In this document: positions 61,201-64,000 of the stretch, one piece after another
How positions within the stretch are numbered: the stretch's first letter is position 1
Layout: each line of letters starts with the position of its first letter
Assembly: GCA_950022655.1 (NCBI GenBank)
Contig: OX465579.1
Location: 80,425,193-80,489,192, forward strand
DNA: 64,000 bases
Reading direction: 5' to 3'
Source: Alentia gelatinosa
Taxonomy: Eukaryota; Annelida; Polychaeta; Phyllodocida; Polynoidae
The notes under the pieces: generated by a model
What the model saw: the letters and a program-made list of their open reading frames with translations, nothing else
What the model was told of the DNA's origin: nothing
Database searches by the model: none
Position numbers and translations under genes: made by a program

Positions 61201-63451
61201 TCATAGCTCAGACAACACAATGAGCACACTAGACTTCAGAGGTCAGACCGGTTCTAAAAGTGGTTAATTTCAGCGATGCAATAAGAAACCCAAAGGATAT
61301 AGAATCCATTGTATAGGTATCGCCATAATGTTTTAAAACATTTTCTCTCTCAAATAGCCAATTTTGTATTAAAAGATTAAGTTTAGAAAAATGAATTTGG
61401 TATTTTAAATCCTGTTAGACTACAGAGTCTCATTCTTGAATGTTTTTTTCTTCTTATAAAGTTGGAATGAAATTCAAGCTGATCTAGTCTACCGTGTAGA
61501 GTAATAAGGTTTTACCTGTGTTGCCCTTACTATGGCTGCCTAATGAAAATTGGCTAGAAGAGTGCCTAGGTGGTTGGTTTCCCTCCGATTTCTATTATAA
61601 AATTATATCCCTTTAAAACATTTTAACATTTCAATGTCCCCGGGATTTGACACTAGAAGACATTCAAGGAATATACCCGTCTGCTTTTGGGCTTTAGGTT
61701 TAGTTTTATGAGATGAAAGTTGTATTTTACCTATTTAGCCATATTAGATAAATGTGATATTTGAATGATAAAATTATTATGATGGCGGATGCGCACTATT
61801 GTACTTCAATTCTTTTAATACATATTATGATTAGAATACAGAAAAATGTACAAAATGGAAGTTCTGTCATGGTGATCTCTGGAATTTTACAACTTATATG
61901 AAACTCATTCTGACGTATATATCAATTGTGATAATCTTACTTTCCCCATGAGGACTATTTTACCATTGATATGGGATGCCACGGTATTTTGTTTGGGGTT
62001 TTATGTACTTCGAAATATTAAAGGCTGGTCTAAATTTAGAGGCTTCTTCTTTGGTGTCTGGCAATCTAAATGGTTACTTTTCTCATAAGATTTTTGTCAT
62101 TCTCATATACAAACCTACGGACTTATACACATACATTTAGAAAGTACACTGGAATATAGCACATGATTAATTATGATCCCTGATAAGTGTATGGATTCAG
62201 GCCCAGGTGTTAAGCTCCACAAGCCAATGGTATTGATGTTGTGAGCTGTTAACCGTAAGGTGTTATGTGTATGTGGAGTAAGCTGTTAACTGTAAGGTGC
62301 TATATGCATGTGGAGTGAGCTGCTAACTGTAAGGTGCTATGTGTATGTGAGGTGAGCCATGGGCAGTAAGGTGCAATGTGTATGTAGGGGGAGCTGCTAG
62401 CTGTAAGGTGTAATGTTTATGTGGAGTTACAGTTGCTTAATATAAGGTGCAATGTATATGTGTTGGGACCTACTCATAAGTGGAGTGAGTTGCATACTGT
62501 AAGGTGTTGTGTGTCTGTGGAGAGAGCTGCTTGCTGTAAGGTGCAATGCGCCTTTGGAGTGAGTTGCTGGCTGTAGGTGGAATGTGTATGTGGAGTGAGT
62601 TGCTCGCTGTCAGGTGCAATGTGTAAGTGGAGTGAGTTGCTCGCTGTAATGTGAAATGTGTACATGGAGTGAGCTGCTTGCTGTACGGCGGAATGTGTAT
62701 GTGGAGGGAGTTGCTCGCTGTAAGGTGCAATGTGTATATGGAGTGAGCTGCTCACTGTAAGGTGGAATGTGTAGATGGAGTGAGCTGCTTGCTGTAAGGT
62801 GGAATGTGTGTGTGGAGTGAGCTGCTTGCTGTAAGGTGGAATGTGTGTGTGGAGTGAGCTGCTTGCTGTACGGTGCAATGTGTAAGTGGAGTGAGCTGCT
62901 CGCTGTAAGGTGGAATGTGTAAGTGGAGTGAGCTGCTCGCTGTATGGTGAAATGTGTATGTGGAGTGAGTTGCTCGCTGTAAGGTGCAATGTGTAAGTGG
63001 AGTCAGTTGCTCGCTGTAAGGGGCAATGTGTAAGTGGAGTCAGTTGCTTGCTGTAAGGTGGAATGTGTATGTAGAGTCAGTTGCTCGCTGTAATTTGCAA
63101 TGTGTAAGTGGAGTCAGTTGCTCGCTGTAAGGTGGAACGTGTATATGGAGTGAGCTGCTTGCTGTAAGGTACAATGTGTCTGTGGAGTCAGTTGCTAGCT
63201 GTAAGGTGCATTGTGTATGTGGAGTCAGTTGCTAGTTGTAAGATGCATTGTGTACGTGGTGATTTGCTTGCTGTATTATTCAATGTGTATAATGTGTGGT
63301 GCTTACAGGTGCGCTACGCCAGCCTGACGGAAGCCGTGCGGCTACTCGGCTGTTTCTCCGGCACACAGGATATCATACCCGTGCCCTTCAACCTCCAACC
63401 AAGGGAGGAGACGGTGCTCGCTGAGCTCTTCTGCAACCTCAAAGAGAGCAG
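7076..63451 (+). CDS. WDFY3: WDFY3 (ALFY / blue cheese) orthologue, N-terminal part, 16 joined exons, 3' incomplete
   Basis: Known role of the family: a roughly 3,500-residue scaffold that binds PI3P through a C-terminal FYVE finger, has PH-BEACH and WD40 domains, links ubiquitin/p62-positive aggregates to the autophagy machinery, and also acts in neural development. Seen here: exons 7076-7267, 27898-28021, 39724-39998, 41908-42100, 42797-42983, 44004-44170, 46813-46868, 47284-47430, 48493-48590, 49767-49924, 50881-50955 (cassette), 54487-54579, 57457-57650, 59590-59728, 60155-60255 and 63309-63451. All introns are GT-AG and all phases agree, giving 780 codons plus 2 bases with no stop. Collinear matches to human WDFY3 recalled from memory include LGLMHLRKLF, EIRRRASNQST, STLVKCLYLFFDLPHV, LFSAITSWCPP, DNANYFILE, KDVFREVG, GGARCAHN and DDDMGTLLGLMH. 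Only the N-terminal helical-repeat region is present; BEACH, WD40 and FYVE lie to the right. The paralogue WDFY4 is less likely, because the match is close along the whole length. Confidence 0.95.
10159..10517. mobile_element. probable MITE with 15-bp terminal inverted repeats
   Basis: cctggggcccgttta at 10159-10173 matches the reverse complement of taaacggacccctgg at 10503-10517 at 13 of 15 positions. The interior carries two related G-rich phrases (ggggggtcggggagtcaaaca and ggttggggggtcaaaca). There is no coding sequence. A non-autonomous DNA transposon is likely; the superfamily is unknown. Confidence 0.5.
11118..11256 (+). repeat. Penelope-like / hammerhead-like repeat fragment, copy 1
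   Basis: Contains gcgctgaaacgtcgcc, which resembles the CGAAAC-GTC core seen in hammerhead ribozymes of Penelope-like retroelements. It is followed about 60 bp later by ataaatactaagactcacattc and then tatgggtttgtggttg. The same order of motifs recurs at 31681-31815. The CTGATGA half of a hammerhead is degenerate here (cttgaagaa), so an active ribozyme is not claimed. Confidence 0.45.
11744..11808 (+). repeat. 21-bp tandem repeat, three copies
   Basis: Three near-identical 21-bp units, consensus gtactctgtctccaccccgag, occur head to tail. Because 21 is a multiple of three the repeat stays open and translates as a repeated RYSVSTP heptapeptide in a small frame at 11668-11913. There is no other evidence of coding. 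Confidence 0.75.
12190..12255 (+). repeat. interrupted CAG/CAA-type triplet repeat
   Basis: A run built from agcagcaat and cagcagcat triplets. It creates alanine- or leucine-rich shadow ORFs on both strands (12025-12321 +, 12044-12545 -). No splice or homology evidence ties it to a coding exon. It lies deep in intron 1. Confidence 0.7.
12256..16233. other. intron 1 segment, nothing recognised
   Basis: AT-rich intronic DNA. The stretch 14340-14700 is locally more G/C-rich with ORFs open on both strands; the translations were not recognised and no splice sites of quality join them to the gene. It may be a decayed transposable element. Confidence 0.4.
16234..16396. mobile_element. foldback (palindromic) element, 163 bp
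   Basis: The left arm tatagtaataaaatgatg with cctgtaaacgtacaaatt is matched in reverse complement by tatagtaaaaataaaacg with cctgtaaaagtacaaatt from the right arm. An inner stem gtttacagc/gctgtaaac closes on a G/C-rich centre. The outer ends are TA. The element has the form of a small foldback transposon relic and contains no gene. Confidence 0.75.
16397..18397. other. intron 1 segment, nothing recognised
   Basis: AT-rich DNA with no supported gene. A perfect 6-bp stem, ggcgct/agcgcc, near 17860 is too small to interpret. Confidence 0.4.
18398..18665 (+). repeat. degenerate direct repeats of about 70 bp
   Basis: The phrase atgagagtagtat, followed by aaagtgyccc, occurs at about 18398, 18469 and 18628. 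A partial unit at about 18569 shares agtgcccccttt and ttttataagacatt with the first unit. This looks like an old tandem or segmental duplication. Confidence 0.6.
19380..19700. other. G-rich then C-rich block
   Basis: About 19390-19470 is G-rich on the + strand (ggggggtggggtgatgggg). About 19570-19700 is C-rich (ccacccccgctccc, ccacccccacgg). The two halves could pair imperfectly or form quadruplexes on opposite strands. No gene is recognised. Confidence 0.45.
20690..20720 (+). repeat. interrupted poly-C tract
   Basis: A 16-base run of C, one G at 20706, then 11 more C. Length is likely unstable and prone to sequencing error. Confidence 0.9.
21699..21745 (+). repeat. ATT/ATC triplet microsatellite
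   Basis: Compound triplet repeat made of attattatc and atcattatc units. It gives a YYYHHYHY shadow peptide in one frame and is not coding. Confidence 0.85.
22029..22168. mobile_element. foldback element, family A copy 1
   Basis: Long imperfect palindrome. Left arm motifs attggttttaga, ctccgaggagt and gcgtagtaatatcc are answered in reverse complement by the right arm (tctaaaacca, cctcgaggag, gaatattgcgta). It shares these motifs and their order with 23523-23664, so the two belong to one family. No coding potential. Confidence 0.75.
23523..23664. mobile_element. foldback element, family A copy 2
   Basis: Imperfect palindrome of about 140 bp. Left motifs cacaataatgactggttt, ctccgagtagttgacgcg and tatccgagcg are mirrored by gcgaggatatta, gtcaactacgaggaga and aaaccagtcgttattgt. 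The arms are more alike than in copy 1, so it may be younger. Confidence 0.8.
24658..24812. mobile_element. foldback element with long arms
   Basis: The left arm accgaaatcgggttagac, with cttgtcagtgtctatgcc, is mirrored on the right by ggcataaacactgacaag and tccaactctcgttcggtt. The centre holds ctacgctcagctaacgc/gcttcgtgtag. Non-coding. Same general design as the other foldback elements here but with different arm sequence. Confidence 0.75.
25148..25205. other. strong stem-loop, 12-bp perfect inner stem
   Basis: ctctgactgtct at 25157-25168 and agacagtcagag at 25177-25188 are perfect reverse complements around an 8-base loop. The outer ggggct/agcccc pair (25148-25153 and 25200-25205) extends the structure. 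It stands alone and has no repeat partner that I could find in the window. It could be a transcribed hairpin of intron 1 or a relic of a small palindromic element. Confidence 0.7.
27117..27220. mobile_element. foldback element with ctcggcttcgcctcg loop
   Basis: The left arm cataaaataaacactcg, ttggttgtgcc and attgtca are mirrored by atgacgattgg, ggccaaccca and attgtctatttat. The centre is ctcggcttcgcctcg. A closely related centre occurs in the element at 32574-32710. Confidence 0.7.
27809..27821 (+). repeat. poly-G tract, 13 bases
   Basis: Uninterrupted run of 13 G, 76 bp upstream of the exon 2 acceptor. Could form a quadruplex with neighbouring molecules only; alone it is a length-unstable homopolymer. 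Confidence 0.9.
27898..28021 (+). CDS. WDFY3: WDFY3 coding exon 2
   Basis: Acceptor ttacttacag, donor gtaaga; enters in phase 0 and leaves in phase 1. It encodes residues 65-105 plus the first base of codon 106. The motifs TEKFGDILQFCSQVSRLMV and SEIRRRASNQST match the human stretch (TEKFSDLLQFTTQVSRLMV and TEIRRRASNKST) almost residue for residue. The last 18 exonic bases and the donor recur in altered form in the repeat just downstream (28022-28345). Confidence 0.95.
28004..28345 (+). repeat. minisatellite derived from the exon 2 / intron 2 boundary
   Basis: The exon edge cctccaatcaatccacag, followed by gtaagacttcac, is echoed at 28085-28114 (cctccaattagtcaacag then gtgggatttcac), 28167-28196 (ccgcaaattagtcaccag then gtgagatttcag), about 28258-28283 (gtaggacatcac) and about 28322-28345 (caattagtcaatag then gtggggcatc). 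Periods are about 64-87 bp. A second cacag-gtaact motif recurs between the copies (28062, about 28143, about 28225). Confidence 0.75.
28346..30950. other. intron 2 segment, no recognised gene
   Basis: Mostly AT-rich. The stretch 28800-29050 is locally G/C-rich with a 102-codon ORF (28806-29114) containing the direct repeat gcggagctgct/cggagctgct; the translation is not recognised and no splice evidence supports it. An 89-codon minus ORF at 30321-30590 is also unrecognised. Confidence 0.4.
30951..31121. mobile_element. interspersed repeat with cagggatg inverted ends
   Basis: The left end is tgcagggatgcagtttcc. The right end ctgctcatccctgctg gives cagcagggatgagcag in reverse complement, so the termini share gcagggatg. 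The interior contains ttgttttcattttcgg and gcagtaaattccacctgaaa; related interiors occur at 40051-40290 and 59272-59510. Non-coding. Confidence 0.55.
31681..31815 (+). repeat. Penelope-like / hammerhead-like repeat fragment, copy 2
   Basis: Contains ccaggtgccgaaacgtcgcc, then accattccaaaaaggt, ataaaactcacattcc and tacgggtttgcggg in the same order as at 11118-11256. Here the CGAAAC-GTC core is intact, but the CTGATGA half is not visible (aaagggtcc). No reverse transcriptase or GIY-YIG endonuclease sequence is seen nearby. Confidence 0.5.
32519..32526. promoter_or_regulatory. CRE palindrome TGACGTCA
   Basis: Perfect CREB/ATF consensus, embedded in a 16-bp palindrome, caaatgacgtcatttg. Intronic. 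Function not shown. Confidence 0.4.
32574..32710. mobile_element. foldback element with ctcggcttcgc loop
   Basis: The left arm aaaccaaactcgagtaag, tgttattgttcatcgcac and gcaagattgtgtattactg is mirrored on the right by cagtaatatgcgatcttgc, tgataaacaacaacac and aactcttgtttggttt. The loop is ctctcggcttcgc. The arms are about 60 bp each with about four-fifths identity by eye. Confidence 0.8.
32711..35580. other. intron 2 segment, nothing recognised
   Basis: AT-rich intronic DNA with no supported gene or repeat family; minus-strand ORFs at 34171-34454 and 34780-34980 are AT-rich and unrecognised. Confidence 0.4.
35600..35880. promoter_or_regulatory. intronic G/C- and CpG-rich island with CRE and CTCF-like motifs
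   Basis: A sharply bounded G/C-rich, CpG-rich block inside otherwise AT-rich intron 2. It contains a perfect CRE (TGACGTCA, 35630-35637) and three CTCF-like cores: gcgccacctggctg (35657-35670, reverse orientation), cccccagggggcgccag (35723-35739, forward) and ggcgccctctgtggg (35831-35845, reverse). No ORF in it looks coding. A promoter for an intronic or alternative transcript, or an insulator or chromatin boundary, are the natural readings; neither is proven by sequence. Confidence 0.5.
36536..36552 (+). repeat. interrupted poly-G tract
   Basis: Five G, one A, then eleven G. A length-unstable homopolymer in intron 2. Confidence 0.9.
36553..38640. other. intron 2 segment, nothing recognised
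   Basis: No supported gene. ORFs at 36754-37029 (-) and 37478-37693 (+) have mixed composition but no recognised homology and no good splice context. Confidence 0.4.
38683..38707. promoter_or_regulatory. pair of CRE palindromes
   Basis: TGACGTCA occurs at 38683-38690 and 38700-38707, 17 bp apart start to start, in a small G/C-rich patch about 1 kb upstream of exon 3. A candidate CREB/ATF-responsive intronic element. Confidence 0.4.
39724..39998 (+). CDS. WDFY3: WDFY3 coding exon 3
   Basis: Acceptor ctgtctgtgtttttag, donor gtgaga; phase 1 in, phase 0 out; completes codon 106 (D) and encodes residues 107-197. The long match to human includes IVKFLEIESTEES, GWMLLSTINLL, IDCMTAASLPSTLVKCLY and LFFDLPHV, ending RRVLLQKVFVQ. 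It is a block of amphipathic helices of the armadillo-like N-terminal region. The acidic linker after DLPHV differs from vertebrates, as expected for a loop. Third codon positions are strongly G/C. Confidence 0.96.
40051..40290. repeat. interspersed repeat, same family as 30951-31121 and 59272-59510
   Basis: Motifs gatggcagcttttccatgg, caaatatgatattaattgag, caatgctt, and then a phrase like aaattctacttgagaaaa, occur in the same order as at 59272-59510. The last part also matches 30951-31121. Lies in intron 3, about 50 bp after the exon 3 donor. Non-coding. Confidence 0.55.
41751..41822. mobile_element. short foldback element upstream of exon 4
   Basis: The left arm aatcactcgcgtttgacg, acgtaatacacgag is mirrored by cgagtgtattactgtgcgtc and cccttgtgatt around the six-base centre cgatgg. 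It ends 85 bp before the exon 4 acceptor, so in the pre-mRNA it could fold just upstream of the branch-point region. Confidence 0.7.
41908..42100 (+). CDS. WDFY3: WDFY3 coding exon 4
   Basis: Acceptor cactcctctccag, donor gtgagc; phase 0 in, phase 1 out; encodes residues 198-261. It opens VLVRLCSHVSPAEELARKDD and continues LTLLFSAITSWCPPHNIPWR, KSAAEVLMTLSRHGL, closely matching human LVKLCSFVSPAEELAQKDD, LLFSAITSWCPPYNLPWRKS and GEVLMTISRHGL. Among the best conserved exons in the window. Confidence 0.96.
42797..42983 (+). CDS. WDFY3: WDFY3 coding exon 5
   Basis: Acceptor tttgcag, donor gtaaat; phase 1 in, phase 2 out; completes codon 262 (S) and encodes 263-323. ELSPIELVEMFVTV and CFLKDSSEVSQLLLDDFR followed by CQGYVFLSDFLLR match human LSPLEIVEMFAGL, CFLKDSSDVSQTLLDDFR and WQGYNFLCDLLLR. 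Confidence 0.95.
43044..43164. mobile_element. foldback element 60 bp downstream of exon 5
   Basis: Left arm agaaaccaacaagttttgg, tcgtcgttctcca and gagtttgatg; right arm cattcaaacgagt, tggagaacgacatc and ccaaaacgagttgctttct. A long imperfect palindrome with a centre of about 20 bp. It could form a hairpin close to the exon 5 donor. Confidence 0.75.
43168..43311. mobile_element. short element with ttatatcacccct inverted ends
   Basis: Both termini, read inward, begin ttatatcacccct. The interior shares cccaatgttaagccc and ataccag with the elements at 1214 and 2903, which suggests a related family. A single related end (ccagggtgatataa) also lies at about 42746. Confidence 0.55.
43320..43610 (+). 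repeat. degenerate tandem repeat, period roughly 50-60 bp
   Basis: Recurring phrases such as agtacctctaggaatttc and gtgaaaact, in the order agtacctc, ggaatttc, gtgaaaac, repeat four or five times with many changes. An old decayed minisatellite in intron 5. Confidence 0.5.
44004..44170 (+). CDS. WDFY3: WDFY3 coding exon 6
   Basis: Acceptor tctggtcatgcag, donor gtacga; phase 2 in, phase 1 out; completes codon 324 (R) and encodes 325-379. VQALRNLVLLVGSLTTCGF, ELKPSTTTSGSLF and MPGFTVPQPTGKG align with human DALKDLVNLITSLTTYGV, ELKPAGITTGAPF and LPGFAVPQPAGKG. Confidence 0.94.
44171..46812 (+). other. intron 6, nothing recognised
   Basis: AT-rich intron with no supported gene or repeat family. 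ORFs at 44535-44867 and 45712-45936 (-) are unrecognised. Confidence 0.45.
46813..46868 (+). CDS. WDFY3: WDFY3 coding exon 7 (56 bp)
   Basis: Acceptor tgttgttttcag, donor gtacga; phase 1 in, phase 0 out; completes codon 380 (G) and encodes VSVRNLQAFHVLQTVFLK, 18 residues. Human has HSVRNVQAFAVLQNAFLK at the same place. Too short to be picked up as an ORF; identified by homology and phase. Confidence 0.93.
47284..47430 (+). CDS. WDFY3: WDFY3 coding exon 8
   Basis: Acceptor gtgcacag, donor gtacgt; phase 0 both sides, 49 codons (residues 399-447). ILDVISSIYHQDNANYFILE and CTLSQFAERIHQKDPEVQ match human ILDAITNIYMADNANYFILE and HTLSQFAEKISKLPEVQ. The pyrimidine tract before the acceptor is weak (actatgggtatttattgtg). 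An insertion-like first few residues (GTSTHQCST) replace the human AKTSFLAQI. Confidence 0.94.
47440..47960 (+). repeat. irregular minisatellite tattctcactgc / cctcactgc in intron 8
   Basis: Many variants of tattctcactgca and agcctcactg alternate with a period of roughly 20-24 bp, starting about ten bases after the exon 8 donor. The low stop density produces a 200-codon ORF continuing from exon 8 (47239-47841), which is an artefact of the repeat. Confidence 0.75.
48493..48590 (+). CDS. WDFY3: WDFY3 coding exon 9
   Basis: Acceptor tttgaattgcag, donor gtacgt; phase 0 in, phase 2 out; encodes residues 448-479 plus two bases of codon 480. IKFFELLEFIVFNLNYVPC and KELISVSILIK match human KYFEMLEFVVFSLNYIPC and KELISVSILLK. 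Confidence 0.95.
48972..49788 (+). repeat. 66-bp minisatellite derived from the exon 10 acceptor, with a perfect 270-bp higher-order duplication
   Basis: About twelve head-to-tail 66-bp units. Each contains gtgctggtgacttag followed by gtcagtacagtgtagccag or a close variant. The last unit is the real exon 10 boundary: acttag at 49761-49766 and exon start gtcagtacagtgtagccagatg at 49767-49788. One unit type is 72 bp long (taactttttaatagg). The block from 49021 to about 49286 is repeated without change at 49291 to about 49556, a 270-bp higher-order period. On the minus strand it gives a 22-residue repeated shadow peptide. Confidence 0.88.
49767..49924 (+). CDS. WDFY3: WDFY3 coding exon 10
   Basis: Acceptor gcgacttag, donor gtgggt; phase 2 in, phase 1 out; completes codon 480 (Q) and encodes 481-532. 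SVQCSQMCLRTLLKILRYH and KDVFREVGLLEVMVTCLHRY, AALLKEPERQ match human SYHCSIIAMKTLLKFTRHD, KDVFREVGMLEVMVNLLHKY and AALLKDPTQ. The phase from exon 9 fixes the start at 49767, even though several upstream AGs in the repeat look identical. Confidence 0.92.
50792..50803 (+). promoter_or_regulatory. E2F-like and CCAAT motifs upstream of exon 11
   Basis: tttcccgc (E2F consensus) at 50792-50799 overlaps a CCAAT box at 50799-50803. An ATG at 50802 starts an open frame that reads straight into exon 11. Could be part of an internal promoter; short motifs like these also occur by chance. Confidence 0.25.
50881..50955 (+). CDS. WDFY3: WDFY3 acidic 25-codon cassette exon (exon 11)
   Basis: A 75-bp exon with a good acceptor (cttctcttggtgttttcag) and strong donor (gtaaga), phase 1 on both sides, so it can be included or skipped without changing frame. 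It encodes 25 residues, starting DEENDGSGDYYDDDLYD and ending EVPIASL: ten acidic residues, three tyrosines and no lysine or arginine. The human protein has a different hydrophilic linker here (NEQGDSRNNSSVEDQ). Both splice patterns keep an Asp at the joint (GAT or GAC). Predicted, not proven by transcripts; it could be constitutive, alternative or the end of an alternative first exon. Confidence 0.6.
50956..53480 (+). other. intron 11 segment, nothing recognised
   Basis: AT- and T-rich intronic DNA. A gcagggatgcaag-like end near 52763 resembles the ends of the repeat at 30951-31121, but no full element was delimited. Confidence 0.4.
53481..53941. mobile_element. non-autonomous DNA transposon with long imperfect inverted repeats
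   Basis: The left end ttcagtggaaatccgaaat, followed by aacgaacactcttgtata, matches the reverse complement of the right end (tacggtggaaacccggaat, then agtggacacccagaata) at roughly 70% by eye. The right end is next to TA. The interior has no transposase-like ORF. The sequence style resembles pogo/Tc1-mariner-type ends, but I do not assign it firmly. Confidence 0.5.
54279..54316. promoter_or_regulatory. pair of CRE palindromes upstream of exon 12
   Basis: TGACGTCA at 54279-54286 and 54309-54316, 30 bp apart start to start, about 170 bp upstream of exon 12. Candidate CREB/ATF element in intron 11. Confidence 0.4.
54487..54579 (+). CDS. WDFY3: WDFY3 coding exon 12
   Basis: Acceptor tattccattggacag, donor gtcagt; phase 1 on both sides; completes an Asp codon and encodes 30 more residues. 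EMGFLVMEALAVLLNSNSQN matches human HLALLVMETLTVLLQGSNTN. The phase fits a join from either exon 10 or the cassette exon. Confidence 0.93.
55341..55430. repeat. palindromic hairpin
   Basis: Outer arms ttttcctaaatcg and atttaggaaa pair; the inner gtagcg/cgctac closes on acctagcgcttcg. A short foldback relic in intron 12. Confidence 0.5.
56359..57238. mobile_element. possible DNA transposon remnant with degenerate inverted ends
   Basis: The left end, next to TA, is cagtaaaaccccactcaagg. The right end accccacttaagggggcac, then tttacag, gives ctgtaaagtgccccct in reverse complement, an imperfect match. The interior contains a 73-codon open frame with no recognised transposase. Weak case. Confidence 0.3.
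57457..57650 (+). CDS. WDFY3: WDFY3 coding exon 13
   Basis: Acceptor ctcacacacag, donor gtcagt; phase 1 in, phase 0 out; completes Gly 589 and encodes 590-653 (numbers include the cassette). VFRECGGARCAHNMV, PQCRHQALNIVQQLVLSNG, EDDMGTLLGLMHTAP and LKTHILK match human IFREFGGARCAHNIV, PQCRQHALMTIQQLVLSPNG, DDDMGTLLGLMHSAP and LKTDILR. Confidence 0.96.
57930..58893 (+). repeat. 23-bp minisatellite with 69-bp higher-order unit in intron 13
   Basis: About 40 copies of a 23-bp monomer of the type ccccattgcatcattgcctcact. In the right two-thirds three monomer variants (…ttatatcattgaccc…, …ttgcatcattgctt…, …ttggaccattgcct…) form a 69-bp repeating triplet. Since 23 is not a multiple of three and the monomer lacks stops, overlapping ORFs of 359 and 344 codons remain open in two frames; they are not genes. 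Confidence 0.9.
59272..59510. repeat. interspersed repeat, same family as 40051-40290
   Basis: Shares gatggcag, tccatggg, aacaaatgtaatatcaattg, caatgcttt and aaattccacctgaaaga, in that order, with 40051-40290, and the last part with 30951-31121. It ends 80 bp before exon 14. Non-coding. Confidence 0.55.
59590..59728 (+). CDS. WDFY3: WDFY3 coding exon 14
   Basis: Acceptor atttgcgttgacag, donor gtacag; phase 0 in, phase 1 out; encodes residues 654-699. SLLNVLRESHRTRIVFRKVG and GFVYVMSVLVSMEGCLADPP match human ALLSVLRESHRSRTVFRKVG and GFVYITSLLVAMERSLSCPP. Confidence 0.95.
60155..60255 (+). CDS. WDFY3: WDFY3 coding exon 15
   Basis: Acceptor ttctctcttttgcag, donor gtaagt; phase 1 in, phase 0 out; completes Ala 700 and encodes 701-733. 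LLKTVFSTLTVAMRYEPANA then KFFATE matches human LLHTVFCTLTAAMRYEPANS and HFFKTE. Confidence 0.95.
60692..61231. repeat. 31-bp direct repeats 508 bp apart
   Basis: tcatagctcagacaacac with aatgagcacacta occurs, without change, at 60692-60722 and 61200-61230. The sequence between holds the short tandem repeat at 60975-61130. Either an old duplication or the edges of an inserted segment. Confidence 0.6.
60975..61130 (+). repeat. short tandem repeat, period about 25-30 bp
   Basis: Five to six variants of acagaaatggctttgtcac, in the order cagaaatg, rcyttgtca, head to tail in intron 15. Confidence 0.7.
62235..63275 (+). repeat. 37-bp minisatellite, about 28 copies, directly upstream of exon 16
   Basis: Unit of the type gtgagctgctcgctgtaagg then tgcaatgtgtatgtgga, measured at 37 bp. 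It ends about 30 bp before the exon 16 acceptor. Almost every unit contains ctgtaagg, a donor-like GTAAGG. The minus-strand ORFs here (171 and 86 codons, S/L/H/T-rich) are repeat translations. Confidence 0.9.
63309..63451 (+). CDS. WDFY3: WDFY3 coding exon 16, last in window
   Basis: Acceptor gtggtgcttacag, donor gtgagt; phase 0 in, phase 2 out; encodes residues 734-780 plus two bases. VRYASLTEAVRLLGCFSG matches human IQYEKLADAVRFLGCFSD; the following residues, ending LAELFCNLKESR, diverge from human. The acceptor lacks a normal pyrimidine tract: the preceding 30 bases are TG-rich (gtgtataatgtgtgg). The coding sequence must continue to the right of the window. Confidence 0.93.
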
Positions 63452-64000
63452 GTGAGTCGCACAATTGTTACAAAAAGTCTAATTGGTTCTCTTTTTTGTC
63501 TTTTAAGAGGGAATTCAGTGGATACATTCTCATGGCGTAGGACATGTTCTGCATAGAATAAAGTAGAAATATCTCCCCGCTACAATGCAGGTTTTCCTTG
63601 GTATCCACTACAAAATTAGTAAGAGTATTTAGATACCTTTCATTATTATATGTGTTTTTTGGCGTTCATGATAAACATTATATTGAAGCATACATAGCAA
63701 ATATAAACAATTACCTATCCATTTTCCCCTGACAAATTTTTAATTTGTGACAGCGTATACCGACCTCTAATATCGATCTAAAACATGCTATTGGAAAGCC
63801 TGTATTATTCCTTTGTATGGACAACAGAAGGGCTTGCGACGATGCTAGGGTATTGTGGACATGGTACGAGTTAAAGGTATGAAGAACTTTTAGAGAAAAC
63901 GTGTTTTTAATTGAATGAAGGGAAAAGTGTGAGCGATATGGAACTGAACTTTAAACTTTATACTCAATAAAAAAGATGCGTACCACCCATGGATAAATAA
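63452..64000 (+). other. start of intron 16, nothing recognised
   Basis: AT-rich intron following the exon 16 donor gtgagt. No further exon of the gene was found before the window ends. Confidence 0.6.

Noticed and set aside
62470..62989. Minus-strand ORFs of 171 and 86 codons rich in S, L, H and T
   Set aside because: Translations of the 37-bp minisatellite in intron 15; the internal repeat period follows the DNA repeat.
1..64000. CRISPR arrays, operons, phage or bacterial defence systems
   Set aside because: The window is spliced animal DNA with GT-AG introns; the tandem repeats are eukaryotic minisatellites without spacer/repeat alternation.

Overview
This is eukaryotic nuclear DNA from an animal. 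One spliced protein-coding gene runs on the + strand across almost the whole window, with AT-rich introns, GT-AG splice sites and many small non-coding transposable elements. The gene is recognised as the orthologue of WDFY3 (ALFY; Drosophila blue cheese), a very large BEACH/WD40/FYVE protein that acts as an adaptor for selective autophagy of protein aggregates. The exons show clear but not vertebrate-level similarity to the human protein as I remember it. Exonic DNA is G/C-rich at third codon positions against AT-rich introns, and the introns carry short palindromic foldback elements. Together these suggest a bilaterian invertebrate, most plausibly a lophotrochozoan such as a mollusc; the exact taxon is inference.

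Layout. 1-4070: upstream DNA with degenerate repeats, a tRNA-derived SINE with a perfect 15-bp target duplication, two copies of a small terminal-inverted-repeat element, and an unrecognised 55-codon ORF. 4071-4104: candidate 5' leader exon; if spliced to the next exon it supplies an in-frame ATG upstream of the obvious one. 7064-63451: sixteen coding exons whose splice phases all agree, giving 780 codons plus 2 bases of one open frame (755 codons without a 75-bp cassette exon). This is only about the first fifth of the expected protein (the human one has about 3,500 residues). The PH, BEACH, WD40 and FYVE domains must lie beyond the right edge. The part seen here is the N-terminal helical-repeat (armadillo-like) region.

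The two largest introns, intron 1 (20.6 kb) and intron 2 (11.7 kb), hold foldback elements, Penelope-like/hammerhead-like fragments, simple repeats, and a GC-rich island at 35.6-35.9 kb with a CRE palindrome and three CTCF-like motifs. Introns 3-15 are 0.4-3.5 kb and carry several minisatellites. Two of these, at the exon 2 donor and the exon 10 acceptor, are built from copies of the exon-intron boundary itself, so each true splice site sits beside a ladder of decoys.

No second confident gene, functional tRNA or rRNA, CRISPR array, or transposase/reverse-transcriptase ORF was recognised. Long ORFs at 57.8-59.0 kb and on the minus strand at 62.5-63.0 kb are translations of minisatellites. I did not find a new multi-gene system. 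The most interesting observations concern splicing, repeats and isoforms of this one gene. Coordinates were read by eye and repeat boundaries are approximate to a few bases.
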